In this document: in pieces, positions 26,544 through 35,093 of the stretch
Position numbering within the stretch: the first letter of the stretch is position 1
How the letters are laid out: every line of letters starts with the position of its first letter
NCBI RefSeq assembly: GCF_001870435.1
Contig: NZ_MDDR01000022.1
Span: forward strand, 1 to 64,000
Reading direction: 5' to 3'
DNA: 64,000 nucleotides
Source of the DNA: Pseudomonas costantinii
GTDB lineage: Bacteria; Pseudomonadota; Gammaproteobacteria; Pseudomonadales; Pseudomonadaceae
The notes under the pieces: generated by a model
What the model was told of the DNA's origin: nothing
What the model saw: only the letters and a program-made list of their open reading frames with translations
Databases searched by the model: none
Position numbers and translations under genes: made by a program

Positions 26544-26897
26544 ATGAAGTGGAGTGTGTTGGTTCTGGCCTTGGCGATAGGTGGGTGTGCTTCGGTTGCA
26601 GATATCAAGCAGACCCCGCCAACATTGGTGGTCATTTCAGGGAAAAAACCGCCGGAATATGCCGCATGTGTCGTGCGCAAATTAGCCGCAACCCGCCGAC
26701 CGCCGCAGATCGAGCCCCATAAGGACGGTGTGCAGGTGATTGTTCCGCAGAAATACTCGGCCGACCCTTCGGCGATCTTCGAGATTGAAGAGCGCTCCAG
26801 CGGCAGCAGTATCAAGCTCTATGAGAGCATGTCCAATGTGCCGATCCGCCCGGGCGATGTGAAGAAAGCCGGGGAGGATTGCATTTCCGGCAGCTAA
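26544..26897 (+). CDS. Small lipoprotein, unknown function
   Basis: A 117-aa predicted lipoprotein. MKWSVLVLALAIGGCAS carries the lipobox IGGC with Cys at residue 15. The mature part has two more Cys (AACVVRKL and the near-terminal EDCISGS) that could form a disulfide. No named family is recognised. The ATG is supported by CGGAGG eight bases upstream. A strong terminator follows. It is divergent from the DUF1883 gene; the roughly 210-base gap holds only the two promoter regions. Confidence 0.8.
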   Translation: MKWSVLVLALAIGGCASVADIKQTPPTLVVISGKKPPEYAACVVRKLAATRRPPQIEPHKDGVQVIVPQKYSADPSAIFEIEERSSGSSIKLYESMSNVPIRPGDVKKAGEDCISGS

Positions 26898-26938
26898 GCC
26901 TTCAGGGTCACCCTACATACATGAATCCGATAAAAAAG

Positions 26939-26972
26939 CCTGACCCTGCCGTTGCAGTGTCAGGTTTTTTTT
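26939..26972 (+). terminator. Intrinsic terminator after the lipoprotein gene
   Basis: CCTGAC pairs with GTCAGG, extended by an inner CTGC/GCAG stem, and eight T residues follow. A run of six A on the other side may let it act in both directions. Confidence 0.85.
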
Positions 26973-27072
26973 GTGGTGCTTTTGTGTGGTTGTAGCAATG
27001 GGATCATTACCCTACTATTTATAGGCTTATGTGTTTTGGGGCTAAGCATATAACTATAAAAATGGAGCCGTG

Positions 27073-27720
27073 ATGATGTCTCTGGAACGAGTGTTGATGG
27101 GCGGCGCGTTGTTATTGCTGTTGGGCAATGCACACGCGCTGGATGGGAAAAAGATTTTTACCGAGGGCGGTTCACAGCCTGGTGCGATGCCCTGTGTCGC
27201 GTGTCATGGCGCTGATGGGTTGGGCCTAGCCGCCGCAGGGTTTCCCAGGTTGGCGGGGTTGTCGGCGGAGTATGTGCGCAAACAGCTGACCGACTTCAGC
27301 AGCGGAGCGCGAAGCAATCCAGTGATGCAGCCGTTGGCGAAAGCACTGACTGACGCAGAAATCGCAGCGGTAAGCCAGGCGTTGGCGGCGATGCCTTACC
27401 CGCTACCCGTGACGGTGTTCCGTAGCGAGATGCCAACCAGCGCCGCACAGAAACTCGCGCTTCAAGGTGCCTGGGAGCGGCAGATTCCCGCTTGCGTCAG
27501 TTGCCATGGACCAGCAGGTGTCGGAGTGGGTGACGCGTTTCCGCCCTTGGCCGGTCAGCCTGCCGCTTACCTGGCGGCACAGTTGACCGCCTGGCAAAGC
27601 GGCACGCGCCGCAATGATCCCAATGACTTGATGGGCCACATTGCCAAGTCCCTGACCCCAGAGGAAGTGCAGGGTATCGCTCAGTATTTCGCGTCGTTGA
27701 ACCTGGAGGCCAAGCCATGA
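27073..27720 (+). CDS. tsdB: Dihaem cytochrome c4-type electron acceptor TsdB
   Basis: A 215-aa periplasmic dihaem protein. A signal peptide ends near AHA (residue 22). Two haem-binding motifs are CVACH (C41-H45) and CVSCH (C141-H145), in the two similar halves typical of cytochrome c4. It overlaps tsdA by ATGA. In Pseudomonas stutzeri TsdB accepts electrons from TsdA during thiosulfate-to-tetrathionate oxidation; the same is inferred here. GGAG precedes two adjacent ATG codons, so the start may be one codon later. Confidence 0.88.
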   Translation: MMSLERVLMGGALLLLLGNAHALDGKKIFTEGGSQPGAMPCVACHGADGLGLAAAGFPRLAGLSAEYVRKQLTDFSSGARSNPVMQPLAKALTDAEIAAVSQALAAMPYPLPVTVFRSEMPTSAAQKLALQGAWERQIPACVSCHGPAGVGVGDAFPPLAGQPAAYLAAQLTAWQSGTRRNDPNDLMGHIAKSLTPEEVQGIAQYFASLNLEAKP

Positions 27721-28637
27721 AGCCATTCATGATTGCCACCGCGCTGGGGTTGCTGATTGCAGTGCCTGTCCAAGCCGCCACGATTGCCATGGAAGACCAG
27801 TCCCAGTTGCAACCCTCCGCTCATCCGGCTGCCGTGCAATTTCAGCCGCCTCAAGAGAGCGAATTACCCGACAACGCCTACGGCAAACTGGTCAGGCAGG
27901 GTTATGCGTTGTTCGTGGACACCCAGCGCCTGGCGCCTAAATTTGTCGGTAACGGGCTCAATTGCAGTAACTGCCATCTGGATCAGGGGCGCCTCGACAA
28001 CTCGGCACCGCTGTGGGCTGCCTATCCGATGTACCCTGCCTATCGACAGAAGAACGATAAGGTCAACACCTTCGCTGAGCGCTTGCAGGGCTGCTTCCAG
28101 TTCAGCATGAACGGGGGGACGCCGCCGGCAGCTGATAGTCCCGAGATTACCGCGCTCTCAGTGTATGCCTACTGGCTGGCGAGCAAGGCGCCCTTGGGCG
28201 TAGAGCTTCCGGGACGCGGCTACCCCGATGTGGCGCAACCGGCCAAAGGCTACAACCTGGCCCAAGGCGCCGAGGTCTACAAGGGGCAATGCGCGGTGTG
28301 CCATGGTGCAGAAGGGCTGGGGCAAAAAGCCGGAGACAGCTACGTCATGCCACCGTTATGGGGTAAAGACTCCTACAACTGGGGGGCCGGCATGCACCGA
28401 ATCAACACCGCGGCGTCCTTCATCAAGCACAACATGCCGTTGGGCAAGGGTGGCAGTTTGAGTGATCAGCAAGCCTGGGATGTCGCCGCCTACGTCAACA
28501 GCCACGAGCGGCCGCAAGACCCGCGATTGGTGGACGGTTCGGTGGAGAAAACCCGGCTTAAATTTCATGCCAATGATGGCGTCAATCTCTACGGACAAAC
28601 GGTTGATGGCGTGTTGATCGGGCAAGGCATCCGTTAA
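27717..28637 (+). CDS. tsdA: Thiosulfate dehydrogenase (tetrathionate-forming) TsdA
   Basis: A 306-aa periplasmic dihaem enzyme that joins two thiosulfates into tetrathionate. The signal peptide ends VQA (residue 20). Haem sites are CSNCH (C83-H87) and CAVCH (C192-H196). Cys126 (ERLQGCFQF) is placed like the SoxA/TsdA axial Cys ligand of the active-site haem. Met226 or Met240 could serve haem 2. The stretch LDNSAPLWAAYPMYPAYR is typical of TsdA. The start overlaps the tsdB stop. Confidence 0.88.
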   Translation: MKPFMIATALGLLIAVPVQAATIAMEDQSQLQPSAHPAAVQFQPPQESELPDNAYGKLVRQGYALFVDTQRLAPKFVGNGLNCSNCHLDQGRLDNSAPLWAAYPMYPAYRQKNDKVNTFAERLQGCFQFSMNGGTPPAADSPEITALSVYAYWLASKAPLGVELPGRGYPDVAQPAKGYNLAQGAEVYKGQCAVCHGAEGLGQKAGDSYVMPPLWGKDSYNWGAGMHRINTAASFIKHNMPLGKGGSLSDQQAWDVAAYVNSHERPQDPRLVDGSVEKTRLKFHANDGVNLYGQTVDGVLIGQGIR

Positions 28638-28662
28638 ACTGTCTGGTATTCAATGCAAAAAT

Positions 28663-28700
28663 GCCGTGCAAGCCTTGGGTTTGCGCGGTGTTTGTTTTTT
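28663..28700 (+). terminator. Probable terminator of tsdBA
   Basis: CCGTGCAA and TTTGCGCGG form an imperfect stem around a 7-8 base loop and are followed by TGTTTGTTTTTT. It lies between tsdA and the next small gene. Confidence 0.6.
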
Positions 28701-28712
28701 CTGGAAGCCGTC

Positions 28713-28943
28713 ATGAAACGTGAACACGTCAGAGCCCGCCATGCCGAGGGTCAGATCTCGGCCACCCATGTCATCCCTAATCCCGCAGACTTGGGCGAAT
28801 GGATCGTATTTTTCAAGAAAAGTGGCGGGCGCAGTTATTTCCTGGTGGATGAGCAGGATGAGGTCGAGTCGTTTCCGCGCCTGGATGACCTGGTCGAGAT
28901 CCTGCGTGGCCTGGGCATCAAGTTCGCCGAAATTCATCTGTAG
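28713..28943 (+). CDS. Small conserved hypothetical protein
   Basis: A 76-aa protein beginning MKREHVRARHAEGQISA. A beta-rich middle (WIVFFKKSGGRSYFLVDE) is followed by a helical end (FPRLDDLVEILRGLGIKFAEIHL). I do not recognise a named family. GGAAG lies about six bases before the ATG. It is convergent with a lipoprotein gene. No signal peptide or cysteines. Confidence 0.75.
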   Translation: MKREHVRARHAEGQISATHVIPNPADLGEWIVFFKKSGGRSYFLVDEQDEVESFPRLDDLVEILRGLGIKFAEIHL

Positions 28944-28951
28944 CATGCCGC

Positions 28952-29233
28952 TTACTTGCAGACCACCACCACGCTACGGCTCTTGAAGTTACCCACGTCT
29001 TTGCCGAGGGTTTTGTCACTTTCTTTCAATGATGGCGTGCCCTCGGTGCCGACAATGCGGTAACCGGTGCCCGCGCACGAGGCGTCGGCTTTTTCGTAGC
29101 AACTGGCCCATGAGTTGGCCTCGCCCGAGCAATCGATAGTCAGGCCTTGCTCGCCATTTTTCAGGTAAGTCTCGGACGTGGTGGTGCAGCCGACCAGAGT
29201 CAGTAGCGCAGTCAGTGCCAGAATCTTGTTCAT
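28952..29233 (-). CDS. Small lipoprotein, unknown function
   Basis: A 93-aa predicted lipoprotein. MNKILALTALLTLVGC carries a lipobox (LVGC, Cys16). The mature region has regularly spaced Cys (TIDCSGEANSWASCYEKADASC) plus a C-terminal VVVVCK, so disulfides are likely in the periplasm. No family was named with certainty. The ribosome binding site is not obvious. Confidence 0.8.
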   Translation of the reverse strand: MNKILALTALLTLVGCTTTSETYLKNGEQGLTIDCSGEANSWASCYEKADASCAGTGYRIVGTEGTPSLKESDKTLGKDVGNFKSRSVVVVCK

Positions 29234-29320
29234 AATGGGGTCGTCGTCGAGGGTGTTGGAAGGGCGCTGATACTGTCATTGGGCGTCGGCAGCAGATTAT
29301 AGCGAACGGCCAACAAACAC

Positions 29321-29346
29321 AAAAAAGCCCCGTTCACCGGGGCTTT
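29321..29346 (-). terminator. Terminator of the 61-aa gene
   Basis: On the minus strand GCCCCG and CGGGGC form a compact stem-loop with six T residues after it, about 20 bases beyond the stop of the 61-aa gene. Confidence 0.85.
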
Positions 29347-29365
29347 ATGCGCAGGGCGGCGAGGC

Positions 29366-29551
29366 TTACTTACCCTTGGGTCGTTTGCTCGACGCGTGGC
29401 CAGCTTCATCCACAAATACTTCAGCGACCGCAATGGCTTCACGTTCGGTCGCGAATGCCCCGGCGACGCTGTCTCCGTGGAAGTTGATCAAGTGCCAGCC
29501 ATCTGCTCGCTGTGTGATCAGGTAGCCGTTCACGCCTTTTGGTTCTGACAT
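29366..29551 (-). CDS. Small DUF2188-like hypothetical protein
   Basis: A 61-aa protein (MSEPKGVNGYLITQRADGWH...). The W-x-V/I-x-x-x-G layout and the following FATEREAIAVAEVFV helix resemble small DUF2188-type proteins, in which a helix carries conserved residues after short strands; the assignment is tentative. The C-terminus is basic (HASSKRPKGK). The roughly 300 bases between it and galU contain no gene that I can support. Confidence 0.65.
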   Translation of the reverse strand: MSEPKGVNGYLITQRADGWHLINFHGDSVAGAFATEREAIAVAEVFVDEAGHASSKRPKGK

Positions 29552-29858
29552 CTATCAATCTCGTGGTGTGGTTCAAGCGGGCAATGATAGCGCCAAATGC
29601 CATAGAGGCGCGCAAGTTGTTGCAGGTCAGTGTCGCGTACCGAAAAGCGTGCTAAAACGGTTGTAGCCCTTTTAAACAAAGGGGCTTAGGCTTGTTTTGT
29701 CGCACTGTTGGGGAGGCTCTTCGTAGGATCAGCGGAACTTACGCCGACATTTTTTCTCTATGATGACATCGCAACGCCAGCAGGACCCATTGTAAGGTGA
29801 CTGCGGCCTGATTAGACTGCGCCGAATTCCGTACGCACAGCCCTTTGTAAGGACTTAT

Positions 29859-30698
29859 ATGATCAAGAAATGCTTGTTCCCAGCAGCCGGTTACGGTACT
29901 CGCTTCCTGCCAGCGACCAAAGCCATGCCCAAAGAGATGCTGCCGGTGGTGAACAAGCCACTGATTCAGTACGGCGTCGAAGAGGCACTGGATGCCGGCC
30001 TGAACGAAATCTCCATCGTGACCGGCCGTGGTAAGCGCGCACTGGAAGACCACTTCGATATCAGCTACGAGCTGGAAAACCAGATCAAGGGCACCGACAA
30101 GGAAAAATACCTGGTTGGCATCCGTCGTCTGCTGGACGAGTGCTCGTTCTCCTACACCCGCCAGACCCAGATGAAAGGCTTGGGCCACGCGATCCTGACC
30201 GGCCGCCCACTGATCGGTGACGAACCGTTCGCCGTGGTACTGGCCGATGACCTTTGCGTCAACCTGGACGGCAAAGGCGTACTGGAGCAGATGGTCGATC
30301 TGTACAAGAAGTACCGCTGCACTATCGTTGCGGTCCAGGAAGTGGATCCTTCGGAAACCAACAAGTATGGCGTGATCGCCGGTGATGAAATTGGCGATGG
30401 CCTGATCCGTGTGCGTGACATGGTTGAAAAACCGGCACCGGAAGATGCCCCGTCGAACCTGGCGATCATCGGTCGTTACATCCTGACTCCGGATATCTTC
30501 AAGCTGATCGAAGAAACCGAGCCAGGCAAGGGTGGTGAAATCCAGATCACCGACGCCCTGTTGAAGCAGGCCAAAGACGGTTGCGTGATTGCCTACAAGT
30601 TTAAAGGCAAGCGTTTCGACTGCGGCGGCGCTGAAGGTTACATCGAAGCAACCAACTTCTGCTTCGAGCACTTCTACAAAACTGGCAAGGCTTACTGA
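29859..30698 (+). CDS. galU: UTP-glucose-1-phosphate uridylyltransferase
   Basis: A 279-aa cytosolic enzyme that makes UDP-glucose from UTP and glucose-1-phosphate for LPS, exopolysaccharide and trehalose pathways. The nucleotide-binding start FPAAGYGTRFLPATKAMPKEMLPVV is canonical. KGLGHAILTGRPLIGDEPFAVVLADD and the EKP motif (MVEKPAPEDAPSNLAIIGRYIL) follow in order. Length matches GalU. An intrinsic terminator closes the unit and separates it from gor. Confidence 0.97.
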   Translation: MIKKCLFPAAGYGTRFLPATKAMPKEMLPVVNKPLIQYGVEEALDAGLNEISIVTGRGKRALEDHFDISYELENQIKGTDKEKYLVGIRRLLDECSFSYTRQTQMKGLGHAILTGRPLIGDEPFAVVLADDLCVNLDGKGVLEQMVDLYKKYRCTIVAVQEVDPSETNKYGVIAGDEIGDGLIRVRDMVEKPAPEDAPSNLAIIGRYILTPDIFKLIEETEPGKGGEIQITDALLKQAKDGCVIAYKFKGKRFDCGGAEGYIEATNFCFEHFYKTGKAY

Positions 30699-30719
30699 TT
30701 CAAAGTAATCCTGCTATGC

Positions 30720-30745
30720 AAAAAGCCACCTTCGGGTGGCTTTTT
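30720..30745 (+). terminator. Terminator of galU
   Basis: AAAAAGCCACC TTCG GGTGGCTTTTT forms a perfect stem with a stable TTCG tetraloop and T-tract. The flanking A-run would make it usable on both strands. Confidence 0.92.
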
Positions 30746-30799
30746 CGTTTTTCAGCCCCATGTAAGTCGGTATGCTGATGTCCTGCCGAGGAGAGTGAA

Positions 30800-32158
30800 A
30801 TGGCCTACGATTTTGACCTGTATGTAATTGGCGCCGGTTCCGGCGGTGTTCGCGCGGCGCGCTTTGCCGCAGGCTTTGGCGCCAAAGTGGCCGTGGCGGA
30901 AAGCCGCTACCTGGGCGGTACGTGCGTTAACGTCGGCTGCGTGCCGAAGAAACTGTTGGTATACGGTGCGCATTTCGCCGAGGACTTCGAGCAAGCCAGC
31001 GGTTTTGGTTGGTCACTTGGCGAGGCGAACTTTGATTGGGCGACCCTGATCGCCAACAAAGATCGCGAGATTAACCGCCTTAATGGCATTTACCGCAATT
31101 TGCTGGTCAACAGCGGCGTGACCCTGCATGAGGGGCATGCACGTCTGGTCGATCCGCATCAGGTGGAGATCAACGGCGAGCGCTTTACCGCCAAGCACAT
31201 CCTGATTGCTACGGGTGGGTGGCCGCAGATTCCGGAAATTCCAGGGCGTGAACACGCTATTGGTTCCAACGAAGCGTTCTTCCTGAAAGATCTGCCTAAA
31301 CGTGTGCTGGTAGTGGGCGGTGGTTACATTGCTGTTGAGTTCGCGGGTATTTTCCATGGTTTGGGCGCGCAAACGTCGCTGCTGTATCGCGGTGACTTGT
31401 TCCTGCGCGGTTTTGATGGCTCGGTGCGCAAGCATCTGCAAGAGGAGCTGACCAAGCGTGGCTTGGACCTGCAATTCAATGCCGATATCGAGCGCATCGA
31501 CAAGCAAGCGGACGGCAGCCTTAAGGCCACGCTGAAAGACGGTCGCGTGCTGGAAGCTGATTGCGTGTTCTACGCCACGGGCCGTCGTCCGATGCTGGAT
31601 AACCTGGGGCTGGAAAATACCGGCGTCAAGCTGGACGAGCGCGGCTTCGTCGAGGTGGACGACCTGTACCAGACCTCCGAGTCGTCGATCCTGGCGATTG
31701 GTGATGTGATTGGTCGCGTGCAATTGACGCCGGTTGCCTTGGCCGAAGGGATGGCGGTGGCCCGTCGTCTGTTCAAGCCTGAGCAGTATCGCCCGGTCGA
31801 TTACGCGATGATCCCGACGGCGGTATTCAGCTTGCCGAATATCGGTACCGTCGGCCTAAGCGAAGAAGAGGCGAAGAAGAACGGCCACAAGGTGCAGATC
31901 TTCGAAAGCCGTTTCCGGCCGATGAAACTGACCCTGACCGAGTGCCAGGAACGCACGCTGATGAAGCTGGTGGTCGACGCCGACACTGACAAGGTGCTTG
32001 GGTGTCATATGGTCGGCCCAGATGCCGGCGAGATCGTGCAAGGCTTGGCGATCGCGCTTAAGGCGGGCGCGACCAAACAGCACTTCGACGAGACCATCGG
32101 CGTACACCCCACGGCGGCGGAAGAGTTCGTCACCATGCGCACGCCTGTGGCCGGCTGA
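30800..32158 (+). CDS. gor: Glutathione-disulfide reductase
   Basis: A 452-aa FAD flavoenzyme that reduces glutathione disulfide with NADPH. Motifs in order are the FAD fold ([16 protein letters not shown]), the redox pair C42-x4-C47 ([13 protein letters not shown]), the NADPH site ([21 protein letters not shown]) with a basic residue soon after (YRGD), and the FAD segment [21 protein letters not shown]. The C-terminal [11 protein letters not shown] supplies the active-site His. GAGGAG lies before the ATG. It ends six bases from the convergent kfrA-like gene. Confidence 0.96.
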   Translation: MAYDFDLYVIGAGSGGVRAARFAAGFGAKVAVAESRYLGGTCVNVGCVPKKLLVYGAHFAEDFEQASGFGWSLGEANFDWATLIANKDREINRLNGIYRNLLVNSGVTLHEGHARLVDPHQVEINGERFTAKHILIATGGWPQIPEIPGREHAIGSNEAFFLKDLPKRVLVVGGGYIAVEFAGIFHGLGAQTSLLYRGDLFLRGFDGSVRKHLQEELTKRGLDLQFNADIERIDKQADGSLKATLKDGRVLEADCVFYATGRRPMLDNLGLENTGVKLDERGFVEVDDLYQTSESSILAIGDVIGRVQLTPVALAEGMAVARRLFKPEQYRPVDYAMIPTAVFSLPNIGTVGLSEEEAKKNGHKVQIFESRFRPMKLTLTECQERTLMKLVVDADTDKVLGCHMVGPDAGEIVQGLAIALKAGATKQHFDETIGVHPTAAEEFVTMRTPVAG

Positions 32159-32164
32159 TCAGGC

Positions 32165-33166
32165 TTATGGTGTTGCCTCGGGCGTCGTTGCAACGACGGC
32201 CGCCAGGCGCAACGCCTCGATACTGGACTGGGCCTTGATAAGGTCCAGTTCCAGGGTTTTGTTGGTCAGTTGGTGTTCGGCCAGCGCTTCCTGGCGTGAC
32301 TGACTTTCCAGCGCGGAAACCCGCAGACGCTCCTGAAGCAGGGTGCGTTCGTTCTCAATCAGGCTGACCTGTTCGCTCAACTTGAGTTGCACGGCCTGGT
32401 CTTTGCGGGTTTGCTCCTGTAGGGCGGTCAATTCCTTCGCCGTCACTCGGTGCTCGATCAGTAGTCGCTCATTGTCGCGATGCAGTTGGGTGATCTCATC
32501 CTGGCGCACCATGGCGCTTTGTTGGGCTTGGCGCAGCTCCGCCTGCACCTGCTGCAATTGGCCTTCATGGCGCCGCTGCTCTTGCTCGCGCTGGTCTTTG
32601 ACCGCATTTCTGTAGTGCTCAAGCGCCTCTCGAGCATGCAGGTGTTTTTCTTCCAGTGAACGAATCTGCGCGTCCTTGTCGTTGACTCTTAACTCATAGT
32701 CGCTGCACGCCTGGCTGAGCCCCGCGTTGCGGGTTTGCTCGGTCTGCAAGCTGGTGCTCGCGGTTTGCAGCGCAGCGCTTTCTTCTGCCAGGGCCGCTGC
32801 CTGGATATCAAATTGCTGCTTGAGCTGGCTGCGAGCCTCTTCAAGTGCCTCTACCTGGGCGAGCAGGGCGGTTTTCTGCAGCTCAAATTGCGCCAGGGCC
32901 AGATCGATCGGCTCTTGGGCTTTTTCTTTGAGGCGCTGGGCCAGTCGTGCCACCAGCTCGCCAAGCTCGTCGTCGATCGGGGCTTGGGTGATGTAGAGCC
33001 GGGCTTCGCTCTCGTCCAGCTCTTTCAAATAGCGATGAATCGTGGTTTTCGAGCCGGTATTGCCCATCTCTATGCGCACGGCATCGATGCTGGGGTTTTC
33101 GCCACGGGCAAGGATTGCCAGGCGTGCCGTTTGAACAACTGCTTTGTTTATGCCGCCGCGCGCCAT
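32165..33166 (-). CDS. KfrA-like DNA-binding coiled-coil protein
   Basis: A 333-aa protein. The N-terminus (residues about 1-60) is a KfrA_N-type winged-helix/HTH (ILARGENPSIDAVRIEMGNTGSKTTIHRYLKEL). From about 70 to 325 it is almost continuous alpha-helical coiled coil rich in Gln, Glu, Ala and Leu. Plasmid KfrA proteins bind their own promoter and help partition. This one is chromosomal and divergent from a tyrosine recombinase. A perfect palindrome in the shared intergenic region is the likely autoregulatory site. Confidence 0.88.
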   Translation of the reverse strand: MARGGINKAVVQTARLAILARGENPSIDAVRIEMGNTGSKTTIHRYLKELDESEARLYITQAPIDDELGELVARLAQRLKEKAQEPIDLALAQFELQKTALLAQVEALEEARSQLKQQFDIQAAALAEESAALQTASTSLQTEQTRNAGLSQACSDYELRVNDKDAQIRSLEEKHLHAREALEHYRNAVKDQREQEQRRHEGQLQQVQAELRQAQQSAMVRQDEITQLHRDNERLLIEHRVTAKELTALQEQTRKDQAVQLKLSEQVSLIENERTLLQERLRVSALESQSRQEALAEHQLTNKTLELDLIKAQSSIEALRLAAVVATTPEATP

Positions 33167-33197
33167 GGGGTCTCCGTCGATTTAGTACTGTGGTACG

Positions 33198-33217
33198 TAG
33201 TATGTAGATACATACTA
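33198..33217. promoter_or_regulatory. Perfect 20-bp palindrome between kfrA-like and recombinase genes
   Basis: TAGTATGTAGATACATACTA is a perfect inverted repeat 31 bases upstream of the kfrA-like start and 119 upstream of the recombinase start. KfrA proteins autorepress at palindromes in their own promoters, so this is the likely operator. The AT-rich flank could hold promoters for both genes. Confidence 0.65.
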
Positions 33218-33336
33218 TAACACGAATAAAAAATCGTTTAAATTCATGATTTCACAGATGGGATATTGGCGTATTATCCCGTGCCATAGCGGTTTTAATC
33301 GTCGATACACTCGTTAGCAGTACGAATAGGCCTCAC

Positions 33337-34269
33337 ATGAGCGATATGGATCGTTATCTCAATGCCGCCACACGCGATAACACGCGTCGCAGCTATCGCG
33401 CGGCGATCGAACACTTCGAAGTGAATTGGGGCGGGTTTCTGCCGGCGACCAGCGATAGCGTCGCGCGCTACCTGGTGGCACACGCCGGACTACTGGCAGT
33501 CAACACCTTGAAGCTGCGGCTCTCGGCATTGGCGCAGTGGCACATAAGCCAAGGTTTTCCAGACCCAACCAAGGCGCCGGTGGTACGCAAAGTGCTCAAA
33601 GGCATTCGTGCTGTGCACCCGGCGCAAGAGAAGCAGGCGCAACCATTGCAACTCAACCATCTCGAGCAGGTGGTTGCTGCTCTTGAGATGGAGGCAAAGG
33701 AGGCGAGCGATGCCCAGGATCAGCCTCGTTTGTTGCGAGCCAAGCGTGACACCGCATTGATTCTTTTGGGGTTCTGGAGGGGCTTTCGCAGCGATGAGTT
33801 ATGCCGCCTGAGTATCGAGCACGTGCAGGCGATACCTGGCGCCGGAATCAGTCTGTATCTGCCGCGCAGCAAAAGTGACCGAGACAACCTCGGCAAGACT
33901 TACCAAACCCCGGCGCTGCTGCGTCTGTGCCCGGTGCAGGCCTACAGTGAATGGCTCAGTGCCTCAGCCCTGGTACGCGGTCCGGTGTTTCGCGGGATCG
34001 ATCGCTGGGGCAACCTGGGCGAGGAGGGCTTGCACCCCAACAGTGTGATCCCGCTTCTGCGCCAGGCCTTGGAGCGCTCAGGCATCCCTGCCGATCTGTA
34101 CACCAGCCATTCGCTACGCCGAGGCTTTGCGACCTGGGCTCATCAAAGCGGCTGGGATTTGAAGTCGTTGATGAGTTACGTCGGCTGGAGCGACATGAAA
34201 TCTGCCATGCGCTATGTTGAAGCGACGCCCTTTCTCGGCATGACCCTGGCGATCCAGCCGCTGATTTGA
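33337..34269 (+). CDS. Tyrosine-family site-specific recombinase
   Basis: A 310-aa protein with an N-terminal SAM-like core-binding domain (about 1-95) and a C-terminal catalytic domain. Catalytic residues can be read as R151 (WRGFRSDEL), K179 (PRSKSD), H258 and R261 (TSHSLRRGFATW), W284 in place of the second His/Trp (YVGWSD) and nucleophile Y293 (MRYVEATPF). It looks intact. No att site or phage genes are nearby, so it may act on chromosomal sites rather than as a phage integrase. It is divergent from a KfrA-like gene. Confidence 0.9.
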   Translation: MSDMDRYLNAATRDNTRRSYRAAIEHFEVNWGGFLPATSDSVARYLVAHAGLLAVNTLKLRLSALAQWHISQGFPDPTKAPVVRKVLKGIRAVHPAQEKQAQPLQLNHLEQVVAALEMEAKEASDAQDQPRLLRAKRDTALILLGFWRGFRSDELCRLSIEHVQAIPGAGISLYLPRSKSDRDNLGKTYQTPALLRLCPVQAYSEWLSASALVRGPVFRGIDRWGNLGEEGLHPNSVIPLLRQALERSGIPADLYTSHSLRRGFATWAHQSGWDLKSLMSYVGWSDMKSAMRYVEATPFLGMTLAIQPLI

Positions 34270-34296
34270 GTTTTCTTCTATTAATACAGTTACCTG

Positions 34297-34333
34297 ATAG
34301 GGAAAACCAATCGTCAGCATCAGGTTTGCCAAT
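34297..34333 (+). promoter_or_regulatory. OxyR-like box upstream of ahpC
   Basis: The spaced elements ATAG-N7-CAAT-N7-ATCA-N7-CAAT follow the OxyR layout ATAG-N7-CTAT-N7-ATAG-N7-CTAT exactly in spacing, with 12 of 16 bases matching. It lies 70-105 bases before ahpC, just after the recombinase stop. OxyR control of ahpC is established in Pseudomonas; binding here is inferred. Confidence 0.6.
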
Positions 34334-34402
34334 GAGCCATCGTCGGGAAGAGTGGGTAGGATTCATCTCATCAACTTCTTAACCCCTGACGGAGAGTCAA
34401 CG

Positions 34403-34966
34403 ATGCCTATCATCAACAGCCAAGTAAAACCGTTCAAAGCCACTGCATACAAAAACGGCAACTTCGTAGATGTGACTGACGCTGACCTGAAAGGCAAATG
34501 GTCCGTAGTGTTCTTCTACCCAGCCGACTTCACCTTCGTTTGCCCAACCGAGCTGGAAGACCTGGCTGACAACTACGCCGAATTCCAGAAGCTGGGCGTC
34601 GAAATCTACAGCGTTTCCACTGACACCCACTTTGCCCACGCTGCCTGGCACAACACTTCGCCAGCCATCGGCAAAATCCAGTACACCATGATCGGCGACC
34701 CAACCCTGACCATCTCCCGCAACTTCGACGTGCTGATCGAAGAAGCTGGCCTGGCAGACCGCGGTACCTTCGTGATCAACCCAGAAGGTCAGATCAAGAT
34801 CGTTGAGCTGAACGACGGTGGTGTGGGTCGTGACGCTTCCGAACTGCTGCGCAAAATCAAAGCCGCTCAGTACGTAGCCGCCCACCCAGGCGAAGTGTGC
34901 CCAGCCAAGTGGAAAGAAGGCGAGGCCACCTTGGCACCATCCCTGGACCTGGTCGGCAAGATCTAA
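34403..34966 (+). CDS. ahpC: Alkyl hydroperoxide reductase peroxiredoxin subunit
   Basis: A 187-aa 2-Cys peroxiredoxin that reduces H2O2, organic peroxides and peroxynitrite in the cytosol. The peroxidatic Cys lies in [17 protein letters not shown] and the resolving Cys in [13 protein letters not shown] near the C-terminus. Codon use is strongly biased to preferred Pseudomonas codons, a sign of high expression. The start is the ATG preceded by GGAGAG, not an in-frame codon further upstream. AhpF lies downstream after a terminator. Confidence 0.97.
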   Translation: MPIINSQVKPFKATAYKNGNFVDVTDADLKGKWSVVFFYPADFTFVCPTELEDLADNYAEFQKLGVEIYSVSTDTHFAHAAWHNTSPAIGKIQYTMIGDPTLTISRNFDVLIEEAGLADRGTFVINPEGQIKIVELNDGGVGRDASELLRKIKAAQYVAAHPGEVCPAKWKEGEATLAPSLDLVGKI

Positions 34967-35021
34967 GTCTGTGAAGTATCAAGGGCGGGATTCCGCACCT
35001 AAGTAAGCTGCATCCGCCCTC

Positions 35022-35057
35022 AAAACGCCCGGGCGATATTCGCTCGGGCGTTTTTTT
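35022..35057 (+). terminator. Terminator between ahpC and ahpF
   Basis: CGCCCG-GCG pairs with CGC-CGGGCG and is followed by seven T residues. ahpF would then rely on read-through or its own promoter. An AGGGCGG...CCGCCCT inverted repeat lies just before it. Confidence 0.9.
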
Positions 35058-35093
35058 GTCTGCAATAAACCGAATTAATAGGAAATCGCCCGT

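Noticed and set aside
29739..30671. Minus-strand ORF opposite galU
   Set aside because: The galU frame is unmistakable and the antisense frame has no domain.
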